Origin: a virus
Direction: 5' to 3' (one strand)
Length of the DNA: 34,500 bases
IMG/VR virus record: IMGVR_UViG_3300023179_000294
Span: 1 to 34,500 of that record
The notes under the pieces are model-generated. The model was not told the DNA's origin, did not search any database, and was given only the letters and a program-made list of their open reading frames with translations. Position 1 is the first letter of the stretch. The number at the start of each line of letters is the position of its first letter. The position numbers and the translations under genes are program-made. This document shows, piece by piece, positions 1 through 7,458 of this stretch.

Positions 1-56
1 GTCATGGAGTCACCGCCGCTACGAGCAGGAGATCCGCGCGGCGGTGACTCCATGAC
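1..56. repeat. Fold-back inverted repeat at the contig start
   Basis: Bases 1-19 are the exact reverse complement of 38-56. Only bases from 14 onward match the other end of the window, so bases 1-13 do not continue the circular genome. This looks like a fold-back chimera or assembly scar rather than phage biology. It creates a false N-terminal extension of the helicase frame from base 4. Confidence 0.75.
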
Positions 57-139
57 CATCGCGCTTCGCAGCTATCAGCAGCGCGGCGTCGAGCAGCTCC
101 GCACGCTCGTACTTCAAGGGCGCAAGCGAATCGTGCTCA
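14..139. repeat. Terminal overlap, left copy (circular genome junction)
   Basis: This 126-bp stretch is identical to 34375-34500. The match ends only at the fold-back bases on the left and at the window edge on the right. It indicates a circular or circularly permuted genome of 34,361 bp that was opened inside the 5' end of the helicase gene. Confidence 0.9.
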
Positions 140-1584
140 CGCTTCCCACGGGCGGGGGCAAGACGCCGCTCGCCGCCCACATCATCCACAGCGCGCGCAC
201 GAACTTCGACGGACGCGTGCTGTTCGTGGCCCCGTGGGTCCAGCTCATCGAGCAGGCCGTCGTGCAGCTGGCTCGATGGGGCATCACCGACGTCGGCGTG
301 CTGCGGGGCGACGACAAGCGCACCAACCCCGCGGCGCCGGTACAGGTGGCGAGCCGCGAAACGCTGCGCAGGCGCGAACGGCCCGAGGCGGACATTGTCC
401 TCATCGACGAGTGTCACCGGGCTCCTGAGAGCATCGTCGACGCGTATTGGAACAGCACCATCATCGGCCTGTCCGCGACCCCGGTCGGGTTGAAGGGCGT
501 GTTCGAGGACGTCGTGGTCGCCGGTACGTACGCCGAGCTGATCGCCGGCGGGTTTCTCGCCGAGCCGACCGTGTTCGGCACCAAGCGCAAGGTCGACCTG
601 TCCGGCGTTCGGTCGGTCGGCGGCGACTATCAGCAGGCCGAGCTCGAGAGCGCGATGATGGACAGCGCCATCGTCGGCGACGTCATCGAGGGCTACCTCG
701 AGCGCGGCAAGGGGCACAAGGCCGTGTGTTTCGCGGCGGGTGTCGCCCACAGCCAGGCGCTCGCCGAGAGGTTCCGCGCCGCGGGCATCCCCGCCGAGCA
801 CATCGACGGCACGACGCCGATGGACGAGCGGGCGGCGGTGCTGGCGCGCCTTGAATCGGGAGAGACGCGCGTCGTTTGCAACATGGGAGTCCTGACCGAA
901 GGCTGGGACCAGCCCTCGGTGCGGTGCTGCATCCTGGCGCGGCCGACCAAGTCCCTTGCGCTCTACAAGCAGATGGTGGGGCGGGTGCTGCGTCCTCACC
1001 CGTCGGGGGACCCGATTGTCCTCGACCACGCAGGCAACGTGCTTCGCCATGGGATGCCGCACGACGACATCGAGTGGCTCCTCAGCGACGCGCGGCCGAC
1101 CCGAAAGGCAGGTGTGCGCGAGTGCGGACAGTGCTTCGCGGTCCTCGAGGCGGGCACGCCGAAGTGCCCTCACTGCGCGTTCGTGTTCGAGGTCGCCGAG
1201 CGCAAGCCGGTGGTGGAGGTCGCGGGCTCGATGGAGCGAATCACCGCGGTCGACCACAAGCGGCGCTACTTCGACGAGCAGATCGCCAACGCGTCGCTGC
1301 GAGGCTTCAAGCCTGGGTTTGCGTCGGCGAAGTTCAAGGAGAAGTTTGGCGCTTGGCCGCCGTTTGCGTGGACGGCTGCGGCGAAGGCGCGGTTTGCGCA
1401 CGACCCGGAGTGGCAGCGTCGCCAAACCGAGCGGGCCAAGGAAAAGGCGTTCTGGGAAGAAGTCAACGCAAGGCAGGCCGCCAAGCAGGCCGCGTCTGCC
1501 GAAGACGAGCCTCCCGCGGTGTACGAGCCGGTCGACGACGCGGACTTCTGGTCTTGGTTGGAGCAGCACGGGGTCACCGAATGA
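52..1584 (+). CDS. SF2 DEXH-box helicase with C-terminal zinc ribbon
   Basis: This is a 510-aa ATP-dependent superfamily 2 helicase, probably acting in phage replication or recombination in the cytoplasm. Walker A PTGGGKT lies at residues 32-38, the DECH box at 119-122, SAT (motif III) at 141-143 and QMVGRVLRP (motif VI) at 307-315. A CxxC...CxxC zinc ribbon uses Cys358, 361, 372 and 375. The tail from about residue 400 is charged and Ala/Lys-rich. The start is ATG 52, which overlaps the stop of the preceding transglycosylase-like gene across the circle junction (ATGA, seen intact at 34413-34416). The frame upstream of 52 is an artefact of the fold-back. The next gene overlaps by ATGA, so this belongs to the rightward early operon. 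The fold is certain; the exact substrate is not. Confidence 0.92.
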   Translation: MTIALRSYQQRGVEQLRTLVLQGRKRIVLTLPTGGGKTPLAAHIIHSARTNFDGRVLFVAPWVQLIEQAVVQLARWGITDVGVLRGDDKRTNPAAPVQVASRETLRRRERPEADIVLIDECHRAPESIVDAYWNSTIIGLSATPVGLKGVFEDVVVAGTYAELIAGGFLAEPTVFGTKRKVDLSGVRSVGGDYQQAELESAMMDSAIVGDVIEGYLERGKGHKAVCFAAGVAHSQALAERFRAAGIPAEHIDGTTPMDERAAVLARLESGETRVVCNMGVLTEGWDQPSVRCCILARPTKSLALYKQMVGRVLRPHPSGDPIVLDHAGNVLRHGMPHDDIEWLLSDARPTRKAGVRECGQCFAVLEAGTPKCPHCAFVFEVAERKPVVEVAGSMERITAVDHKRRYFDEQIANASLRGFKPGFASAKFKEKFGAWPPFAWTAAAKARFAHDPEWQRRQTERAKEKAFWEEVNARQAAKQAASAEDEPPAVYEPVDDADFWSWLEQHGVTE

Positions 1585-1802
1585 CCTGGGAGGTCTTCGA
1601 CGCCCGCGTCGACGCGGGGGTGTGTCGCGCGTGCGGCAAGGCGCCAGTGGTCCACAACCTCACGCATTGCGCCTGCTGTCGCGCGAGGGTCAATGCCCGC
1701 ATGCGCGCAGGTGGATCGTCACTCTCCACCTTGCGCTACTGCAGCGAGTGCGGTCGCCGAGGCCACAACCGGCGAACGTGTCCGCAGGGGGCGACGCCAT
1801 GA
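1581..1802 (+). CDS. Small zinc-knuckle/zinc-ribbon protein
   Basis: This is a 73-aa protein with two metal-binding patterns. The first is an N-terminal CxxC paired with HCACC around residues 15-35. The second is a C-terminal CSECGRRGHNRRTC, a textbook CX2CX4HX4C zinc knuckle of the retroviral nucleocapsid type. Basic residues surround the knuckle, which suggests single-stranded nucleic-acid binding. ATG 1581 overlaps the helicase stop and its own stop overlaps the nuclease start, so translation is coupled. It may be an accessory to the helicase or primase; no specific function is known. Confidence 0.8.
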   Translation: MTWEVFDARVDAGVCRACGKAPVVHNLTHCACCRARVNARMRAGGSSLSTLRYCSECGRRGHNRRTCPQGATP

Positions 1803-2143
1803 CGGAGCTCGACCTGCAGCGGGAGCTTTTGATCGCCGCCCCGCGGGAGCTTCCGACGTTGCGGCTGTTCCGGCGGAACATCGTCAACGCGACCTCGGCG
1901 TTCGGGGTTCGCATGCGCGCGGGCATCAAGGGCCAATGCGACCTGTACGGCGTGGTCCGTGGTGGGAGGCACCTGGAGGTCGAGCTCAAGAGCGCGACGG
2001 GGTCGCTGCGCGCCGAGCAGAAGGCCTGGCGCGCGTGGTGTGTGCAGTGGGGAGTGCCGTACGCCCTACTCGAAGGTTCGAAACTGGAAACGACAGAAGA
2101 AACGGTGAGCCGATGGCTGAGCGAGCTGCGAGCGTTCCTGTGA
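1799..2143 (+). CDS. VRR-NUC domain nuclease
   Basis: This 114-aa protein matches the VRR-NUC type of the PD-(D/E)XK nuclease fold. The core reads G-QCDLYGVV, then EVELKSATG, then a Gln-containing helix (EQKAWRAW), giving Asp48, Glu62-x-Lys64 and Gln74 as likely active-site residues. Stand-alone VRR-NUC proteins are frequent in phage replication operons next to helicases and primases and are thought to cut branched DNA. The start overlaps the zinc-knuckle stop by ATGA. The 3' end overlaps the primase start by 31 bp. Confidence 0.88.
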   Translation: MTELDLQRELLIAAPRELPTLRLFRRNIVNATSAFGVRMRAGIKGQCDLYGVVRGGRHLEVELKSATGSLRAEQKAWRAWCVQWGVPYALLEGSKLETTEETVSRWLSELRAFL

Positions 2144-4368
2144 TTGCCTGGAACATCGACCACAACACAACGCCGCTCGATGCGGCGCTGCAGTTGGCGC
2201 GCGCTGGGCTGAAACCGGTGTTCTGCCAACCGCGCGAGAAGCGCCCCATCCTGGCGGGGTGGCAGAAGATCGCCACCTGCGACGAGGTCGCAATTCGCGA
2301 CATGTACGCGCGGCTTCGGGTCGACGACCCGAACGTGGGGGTCGTCCTGGGCGACACGGACGCGCACGGCTACCTGATCGCCGTCGACGTCGACGACGTC
2401 GGGCGCCTCGAGGTCCTCACGCGCGAGCTCGGGCCGCTGCCTGGGACGCTCAGCGGCAGAAGCCCCAGGGGTCGGCGCCTGTTCTGCCGGATGCCCGAGA
2501 ACGTCGACACGACGAAGCTGCGCAACGTCGCCGGCCTGCTGGGCAAACCGGGGGTCGACGTGAAGGTCGCCGGCGGCCAAGTCATCGTCGGGCCTTCGAT
2601 TCACCCGGAGCTCGACGCCGAGGGGCGCGAACAGCGCTACGCGTGGGACTACCCGCTGGAGCCGATCGCAGAGCTGCCGGCCGAGTGGGCGCAGGCGCTG
2701 ATGCCGGCACCGGAAGTGCCGACGTGGGCGAGGGCGTACACACCCAAGACGATGCGCGAGGACCGGTCGGCGCGTCAGCGGGCCGAGCGTTACCTCGAGC
2801 GCGCCGTCCTCGCCGAGGCGCGGTTTATCGCCCAGGCGCGGGAGGGGATGCGCAACGTGACGTTGCATCGGGCGCTCTGCCGGCTGCTTCCGCTCGCGCA
2901 CGGGTGCATGGTTGCCAGCGGTCCGAGCTTCGTCCGCCGCGAGCTCACGAGCGCGGCGAGGGCTTGCAGCCTGCCCGAAACGGAGATCGACCGGACGGTC
3001 GCGAGCGCCGAGCGCTGGGTGTCCGCTTCGGGGGCGATTCGGGTGCCGCCGGAGCCGCAGCCGCGCGCGCAGGCGCAGGCGCATGTCGCGCCAGTGGTCG
3101 ACATCGTGACCCGCGCGGAGCGGCCGGTCGTCGTAACAGGCGGCGGCTCGGAGGGTTCGGTCGACTTCATCAAGGACCCGCGCACGAGGCAGCCGGCGGC
3201 CATCCCCGAGAACATCGCGCGGATGCTCGAGCAGGATCCGGCGTGGTTGGGAGGGCCGAAGCACGACCGCTACTCGCTTCTGACGCGCTGGTCGGCGGGC
3301 TTGCCCCAGTGCGTCGCGAAGTACGCGCGGCTCGAGCGGGAGATTGTCTCGGCCGACTACGGGTCGATCCAGGCGTACGCGCTCGCGGTCCACGAGCTGG
3401 CGGTCGGCCATGAGACCGTCGAGCGCGGGGCTCGGATGGCGGCCGTGCGCAACCCCTTCGACGCGCTGCAGGAGTGGATTGCCGCCCTGCCCGCCTGGGA
3501 CGGCGTGCGGCGGCTCGACACGTGGCTTTCGACCTACCTTGGTTGCCCCGACACGCCTTACCACCGCGTGACCGGGCGCGCCTGGCTGCGCGCGGCCATG
3601 GCGAGGGCGAAGCAGCCGGGGCTGCTCGTGGACATCGTGCCGGTGCTCCAAGGGACGCAGAAGGCCGGCAAGAACCGGGCGATCGAGATTCTGTTCGGCG
3701 GGGGCCCCGCTTGCGCGCCCTGGACGGCCACGCTGGGCGTTTGGAAGCCCGACCACGCCGACACCAAGCGGCTCGCCTGCTCGCGGTGGATCCTGCACGA
3801 CGACGAGTTTTCCGCCCGCGAGGCGAAGCAGGTGGACAGCTTGAAGAGCTGGGTCTCGGTGACCTTCGAACAGTGGGTCGCGAAGTACTCGAACGACGTC
3901 GGCGTGTTGCCGCGCCGCGCGCTGCTCGTGTGCTCGGTCAACCAGGACCAGTTTCTCGCCGACCCGACCGGAGCTCGTCGCTGGATGGTCTGGCGGGTGG
4001 GCGCCATTGACCACGGCGCCCTCGAGCGGGACCGGTTGCAACTGCTCTCAGAAGCCGCGCTGAGCGACGATTGGCGCGAGGGGCTGGACGACGTCGCCGA
4101 CGCGCAGCGGGAGATTGCGGAGGAGGCCAGCGCCGAAGACGGCCTTGAAGACATCTTGCGCGGGCTTCAACGCACGGGGCAGTGGGACCGGCCCCTCACC
4201 GGGGCCGAGCTGGCGACGCTGGTCGGGCTGCCTCCCGAGAAGCAGGACCGAGGGTGGACGACTCGTTTGGGGATGGCGGTGCGGGCTGTCGCGGGCCAGG
4301 TGGCCCGAGTGCGAAAAGGTGGCCCGGGCAAGGTTCGCTTGTATTTCCCAACAGTTAGCGGTGATTGA
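2113..4368 (+). CDS. Bifunctional primase-polymerase with VapE-type helicase domain
   Basis: This 751-aa replication protein has two parts. The N-terminal ~200 residues look like the prim-pol (AEP) domain: AVDVDD supplies the acidic metal-binding motif, followed by SGRSPRGRRLFC and VDVKVAGGQVIVGPSIH. The C-terminal half resembles the virulence-associated E (VapE) SF3-like ATPase, with a P-loop-like GTQKAGKN, ILHDDEF, a KSWVS segment and a ARRWMVWRV end. The P-loop Ser/Thr is replaced by Asn521, which is unusual. Between the halves is a linker rich in Ala, Gln and Arg. ATG 2113 gives a start matching the prim-pol family; the open frame upstream is not needed. It is the last gene of the rightward early operon and sits directly before the candidate origin. 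Confidence 0.88.
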   Translation: MAERAASVPVIAWNIDHNTTPLDAALQLARAGLKPVFCQPREKRPILAGWQKIATCDEVAIRDMYARLRVDDPNVGVVLGDTDAHGYLIAVDVDDVGRLEVLTRELGPLPGTLSGRSPRGRRLFCRMPENVDTTKLRNVAGLLGKPGVDVKVAGGQVIVGPSIHPELDAEGREQRYAWDYPLEPIAELPAEWAQALMPAPEVPTWARAYTPKTMREDRSARQRAERYLERAVLAEARFIAQAREGMRNVTLHRALCRLLPLAHGCMVASGPSFVRRELTSAARACSLPETEIDRTVASAERWVSASGAIRVPPEPQPRAQAQAHVAPVVDIVTRAERPVVVTGGGSEGSVDFIKDPRTRQPAAIPENIARMLEQDPAWLGGPKHDRYSLLTRWSAGLPQCVAKYARLEREIVSADYGSIQAYALAVHELAVGHETVERGARMAAVRNPFDALQEWIAALPAWDGVRRLDTWLSTYLGCPDTPYHRVTGRAWLRAAMARAKQPGLLVDIVPVLQGTQKAGKNRAIEILFGGGPACAPWTATLGVWKPDHADTKRLACSRWILHDDEFSAREAKQVDSLKSWVSVTFEQWVAKYSNDVGVLPRRALLVCSVNQDQFLADPTGARRWMVWRVGAIDHGALERDRLQLLSEAALSDDWREGLDDVADAQREIAEEASAEDGLEDILRGLQRTGQWDRPLTGAELATLVGLPPEKQDRGWTTRLGMAVRAVAGQVARVRKGGPGKVRLYFPTVSGD

Positions 4369-4580
4369 GGGGTGGGCCGCGGGCCACCTGGGCCGCAGCT
4401 CCCATACAGGCGTGCGCGGGCGCGCACATCGCGTGTGTGCGCGCACCTGCGCGTGTCTCTCTTTTTTTATTCTTCTCTTTTTAGAGAAGAAAAGGTGGCC
4501 CAGGTGGGGCAGACCGCGAAAAACACGGTGGGCCGAGTGGTGGGCCGGGTTGGGCCACCTTTGCAGGGTGGCCCAGTTGT
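4293..4580. other. Candidate replication origin: repeats, palindromes and AT-rich hairpin
   Basis: The stretch starts in the 3' end of the primase gene. GGTGGCCC and its complement recur at 4299-4306, 4318-4325, 4381-4388 and 4494-4501, with close variants (GGTGGGCC, TGGGCCACC, GGGTGGCCC) from 4527 to 4575. GC palindromes lie at 4412-4427 (7-bp stem, GG loop) and 4437-4446. A T-rich run, unusual in this genome, leads into a perfect 9-bp AT-rich hairpin at 4470-4491 with a TTTT loop. No convincing gene fills 4369-4579. Iteron-like repeats beside an easily melted element, next to the primase gene, fit an origin. This is inference. Confidence 0.45.
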
Positions 4581-4969
4581 TACGGGTTTGCGCAGTGGAG
4601 CGTGATAGCTCGATGGCCGTCGGCCGGCGTTGTGAGCACGACCTGCGATTGCTCGTGCTGCCCGCGGCGCGAGGGGTTGCAGCTGACGGCGACCATGACG
4701 CTGTACCCTTCCGCAGTGTCGCACCGGAGCGCACCGGCCACGAATGGACCCTGCATGCTTGCTTCGGAAGAGCATTCCCAGCCGATCAGCGGCCTGAACC
4801 GCGTGGGCGCGTCAGACGTCACCGTTTTGGTGACGACGTCTGCGTTGGGTGCAATGCGGGTGATTTCGAGCCAGATGCGAGTGCTCGGGGACGAGGGCTT
4901 GTCTGCTGCCGACGCCGCCGAAACGAACAGCAGCGCGCCCCCTGCAACGTGAATCCAATGGCGTCCCAT
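4580..4969 (-). CDS. Secreted small protein, possible lysogenic-conversion gene
   Basis: This is a 129-aa protein on the strand opposite to all its neighbours. The start is ATG 4969, preceded by a strong Shine-Dalgarno (AAGGGAGG, 6 bases before ATG). The N-terminus MGRHWIHVAGGALLFVSAAS followed by Ala-Asp is a classic Sec signal peptide with an AxA-type cleavage site. The mature part has three Cys (in WECS, LRCD and VSCN) plus one near the C-terminus (LHCANP), so disulfides in the periplasm are plausible. I recognise no family. A solitary, oppositely oriented, signal-bearing gene between replication and packaging operons has the hallmarks of a moron expressed from the prophage, for example in envelope modification or superinfection exclusion. 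That role is inferred from context only. Confidence 0.7.
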   Translation of the reverse strand: MGRHWIHVAGGALLFVSAASAADKPSSPSTRIWLEITRIAPNADVVTKTVTSDAPTRFRPLIGWECSSEASMQGPFVAGALRCDTAEGYSVMVAVSCNPSRRGQHEQSQVVLTTPADGHRAITLHCANP

Positions 4970-5048
4970 GTGTGGTGCCTCCCTTGGCCAAGGGTACGGC
5001 GCCGAAGGGGGATGGTCCATCCGCTCCAACGTGATAGGCTTGGGCTGT

Positions 5049-5064
5049 CACGCGCGCGCGCGTG
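5049..5064. repeat. Perfect 16-bp alternating palindrome before the packaging operon
   Basis: CACGCGCGCGCGCGTG is a perfect palindrome of alternating purine and pyrimidine, ending nine bases before the start of the putative small-terminase gene. It could be a protein-binding site, a packaging (pac) element or a Z-DNA-prone tract. No function can be assigned. Confidence 0.5.
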
Positions 5065-5072
5065 GATAGGCC

Positions 5073-5462
5073 ATGGCTCACAGCGTGCGACGAGAGCTCG
5101 AATGGCTGGAGCGCAAGCTCCGCAACCAGGCGAAGGCTGTCGGGGTCGGGGTTTCGATGAAGAAGGAATCCACACGGGTACGCGAGCTCGAGCAGCTCGT
5201 GCGCGACATGCGGCGAATGAGGTCGGAGGCCGAACAGGCCGAAGACCGCATCGCGGCGTCCCGGCTTGCCACCGTCGAAGTCAACGCGCAGCGGACGCTC
5301 GAGCTCATCGCCGACTTGGCCGCCAAGCGTGCGGTGAAGGCCGCACCGAAGGAGGACGCCGGGGAGCACGCGCGGACGATGGCGCGGGTGCTGTCGGCGC
5401 TGGACGCCCACCCAGACGCCCTGGAGGCCGTCAGGAGCGCCCTCGCAGCGTCCGAGCACTGA
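5073..5462 (+). CDS. Putative small terminase subunit
   Basis: This 129-aa protein is predicted almost entirely helical, with heptad-like Leu/Arg/Glu patterns (for example ELEWLERKLRNQ and RVRELEQLVRDMRRM) typical of coiled-coil oligomers. The position directly upstream of the terminase ATPase gene, with a TGATG stop-start overlap, is the standard place for the DNA-recognition (small) subunit. No helix-turn-helix is obvious, so the call rests on location, size and helicity. A partial Shine-Dalgarno (GGATAGG) precedes ATG 5073. It is the first gene of the packaging and virion operon. Confidence 0.6.
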   Translation: MAHSVRRELEWLERKLRNQAKAVGVGVSMKKESTRVRELEQLVRDMRRMRSEAEQAEDRIAASRLATVEVNAQRTLELIADLAAKRAVKAAPKEDAGEHARTMARVLSALDAHPDALEAVRSALAASEH

Positions 5463-6199
5463 TGCGCGGGGAATGGCTCTTCGACCCGTCCAGGTTCGCC
5501 AAGGAGGCGCTCGGCGTCCGGCCGGACCCGTGGCAGGACACGGTCCTGCGCAGCACGTCGCGCCGAATGCTGCTGAACTGCTCGAGGCAGGCCGGCAAGT
5601 CGACGGTCACCGCCATCCTCGGTTTGCATCACGCCCTTAGCCGGCCGGGGTCGGTGTCGTTGCTCGTGAGCCCTTCGGACCGGCAGAGCGCCGAGCTGTT
5701 CCGCAAGGTCGTCGGCTACCTCGAGCGCGTGCCGAGCGCGCCCCGGCGCACCGAGGACAGCGCCCGCAGCCTGCAGCTCGCGAACGGCTCGCGCGTGCTG
5801 GCGCTCCCGAGCTCGGCGGACACCATCCGCGGCTTCACGCCGAGCTTGGTCATCGGCGACGAGGCGGCGTTCTTCGAGAGCGACGCGGTCTACGCGGCCG
5901 TGCGTCCGATGCTCATCGTCTCGGGCGGGCGGCTGGTCCTGCTCAGCACGCCGAACGGGCGCCGGGGGTTTTTCCACGCGGCCTGGACCGACGAGAGCGG
6001 CGACTGGGAACGGCACTCCATCACGGCCGACCAGTGCCCGCGCATTCGGGCCGAAGACCTCGAGCGCGAACGGCGTAGCCTGCCGGCTTGGCTGTTTCGC
6101 CAGGAGTACGCCTGCGAGTTCGTGGAGACCGTGGAGAGCTACTTCACGGCGAGCTCCATCCAGTCCGCGCTCGTCGACGATGGGGAGGTGCTCTGGTGA
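5462..6199 (+). CDS. Terminase large subunit, ATPase half (split gene)
   Basis: This 245-aa protein is the packaging motor ATPase. It shows Walker A SRQAGKST at residues 41-48, a Walker B ending in Asp133-Glu134 (LVIGDEAAFF) and the coupling motif STPNG at 162-166. Normal large terminases continue into a C-terminal nuclease within one polypeptide of about 400-600 aa. Here the frame ends with TGA at 6197-6199, and the nuclease is a separate gene in another frame starting at 6196. The frame extends upstream of 5462, but ATG 5462 overlaps the preceding stop and begins where the family begins (WQ...VLR segment). Confidence 0.92.
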   Translation: MRGEWLFDPSRFAKEALGVRPDPWQDTVLRSTSRRMLLNCSRQAGKSTVTAILGLHHALSRPGSVSLLVSPSDRQSAELFRKVVGYLERVPSAPRRTEDSARSLQLANGSRVLALPSSADTIRGFTPSLVIGDEAAFFESDAVYAAVRPMLIVSGGRLVLLSTPNGRRGFFHAAWTDESGDWERHSITADQCPRIRAEDLERERRSLPAWLFRQEYACEFVETVESYFTASSIQSALVDDGEVLW

Positions 6200-6939
6200 G
6201 CGTCGCGCGGTACCTGCTCGGCCTCGACCTCGGCCAGGCCGCCGACTACACGGCCATCGTCGCGCTCGAGCGCAAGCCCGAGGTGACGGGCCACGAGGAG
6301 TCTTGGGAGCGCGGTCACCGGATGCTGCGTCCCGAGTATCGGGACAAATACCGCGTGGTCGCCGCCGAACGGCTTCCGTTGCACACGAGCTACTCGGCCA
6401 TCGTCGACTACGTCGCCAAGCGCGTCGAGCAGCTCCGGGGCGACTGCGAGCTCATCGTCGATGCGACCGGCGTGGGGCGTCCGGTCGTGGACATGCTGGG
6501 CGAGCGGGACGTTCCCCTGATTCCCGTGCTCATCACCGGCGGACATGCCGAGACGGTCGACGGGCTTGGCTTCTGGCACGTCCCGAAGGGGTCGCTGGTC
6601 GTCCACGTCAACACCGTCCTCGCTGAACAGCGGCTGACGATTCCGCGCGCGCTCGAGCAGCAGGCGCAGCTGGTTCACGAGCTTATGGCGTTTCGCGTGA
6701 AGAAGACCAAGACGGGCGGCAACACCATGGAAGCGTGGCGCGAGAGCGACCACGACGACCTGGTTCTCGCGATGGCGCTTGCGTGTTGGTGGGGCGAGAC
6801 GCACCCGACCGAGGGCGAGCCGTTCGAGCACGCGCCGCGCAAACCCGAAGAGCGCGCCGCCTACGAGTCCGAACGCCTCGAGCGCGCGCGAGACGCGGCG
6901 ATTGCTAAGAACCTGTCCGACGAATGGTGGCAGCGATAG
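6196..6939 (+). CDS. Terminase large subunit, nuclease half (split gene)
   Basis: This 247-aa protein carries the RNase H-like terminase nuclease fold that cuts DNA at the start and end of packaging. Likely metal ligands are Asp11 (GLDLGQAADYTA), Asp89 (IVDATGVG) and Asp187/188 (SDHDDLVLAMALA). It starts with GTG 6196, overlapping the ATPase stop by four bases (GTGA). A good Shine-Dalgarno (GGGAGGTG, 6183-6190) lies inside the ATPase gene, which supports independent, coupled translation rather than a sequencing frameshift. The two halves presumably assemble into one motor. Confidence 0.9.
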   Translation: MSVARYLLGLDLGQAADYTAIVALERKPEVTGHEESWERGHRMLRPEYRDKYRVVAAERLPLHTSYSAIVDYVAKRVEQLRGDCELIVDATGVGRPVVDMLGERDVPLIPVLITGGHAETVDGLGFWHVPKGSLVVHVNTVLAEQRLTIPRALEQQAQLVHELMAFRVKKTKTGGNTMEAWRESDHDDLVLAMALACWWGETHPTEGEPFEHAPRKPEERAAYESERLERARDAAIAKNLSDEWWQR

Positions 6940-6951
6940 CCATTCCATCTT

Positions 6952-6980
6952 TTTAGATGCATCGGTTCTGATGTGCTAAT
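6952..6980 (+). promoter_or_regulatory. Weak candidate promoter for the head operon
   Basis: The 68-bp gap after the nuclease gene is markedly AT-rich. It holds TGTGCTAAT, an extended -10 type element with core 6975-6980. TTTAGA lies 17 bases upstream of that core. A small hairpin, CATCT-TTTT-AGATG, lies at 6946-6959. The -35 match is poor. Confidence 0.3.
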
Positions 6981-7007
6981 GTGCTTGCACTCCAAAGGAG
7001 CGCGCAC

Positions 7008-7253
7008 ATGGCAAAGGTCGACACCGGACTTCCGGGCAGCATCAAAACCTCGATGACGTCGGCGCCGGTCAGCAAGACCGGCGGGTCGAACGGCACGCCG
7101 GACGGCGGCATCGTCGACAAGGGCGTGCAGGCCAAGGGCGCGAAGCCTGGCACCATCCAGGCCACGGACGCGAGCTCGCACGCGAAGAAGCTCGCGGCTG
7201 GCAATCCCGGCGACCTGTCGCGCCTGCTCAACACCGAGAACAAGGGTGGCTGA
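7008..7253 (+). CDS. Hypothetical protein, Gly/Ser/Lys-rich
   Basis: This 81-aa protein is rich in Gly, Ser, Thr and Lys, appears low in complexity and has no Cys. It starts at ATG 7008, eight bases after a strong Shine-Dalgarno (AAAGGAG, 6994-7000). It has no recognisable domain. Its place between terminase and portal genes, in a run of small overlapping genes, suggests a minor head component or packaging accessory. The stop overlaps the next start by eight bases. Confidence 0.7.
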   Translation: MAKVDTGLPGSIKTSMTSAPVSKTGGSNGTPDGGIVDKGVQAKGAKPGTIQATDASSHAKKLAAGNPGDLSRLLNTENKGG

Positions 7254-7458
7254 GAGCGACGCGTTCCGCGCTCCCCTGCCCTTCTGGGAGGAGGGCGACG
7301 GTCCGCGCGGGGTGTCGCTGAAGCTCACCCCCGACAACCACGTGTTGATCGAGGTCGGGCACGCGGGAATCGTCCTCGCGCCCGAAGACGCGCGCGAGAT
7401 GGCCCTTGAGATGACGGCGCTCGCGCGCACGGCGCTGCATCGAAAGCAGGGCAACTGA
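7246..7458 (+). CDS. Hypothetical small protein
   Basis: This 70-aa protein starts with GTG 7246, inside the end of the previous gene. Its middle reads as a beta-strand pair (SLKLTPDNHVLIEVGHAGIVL) followed by a helix rich in Ala and Glu. I recognise no family. The stop TGA overlaps the next ATG (TGATG), so it is translated in series with its neighbours. Codon use matches the flanking genes. Confidence 0.7.
   Translation: MAESDAFRAPLPFWEEGDGPRGVSLKLTPDNHVLIEVGHAGIVLAPEDAREMALEMTALARTALHRKQGN

Noticed and set aside
19-1569. 516-aa reverse-strand open frame opposite the helicase
   Set aside because: Arg/Leu/Val-rich, low-complexity antisense shadow typical of GC-rich genes; the forward frame has clear helicase motifs.
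1690-4041. 783-aa reverse-strand open frame opposite the nuclease and primase genes
   Set aside because: Arg/Pro/His-rich composition without motifs; it spans several real forward genes, so it is a shadow.
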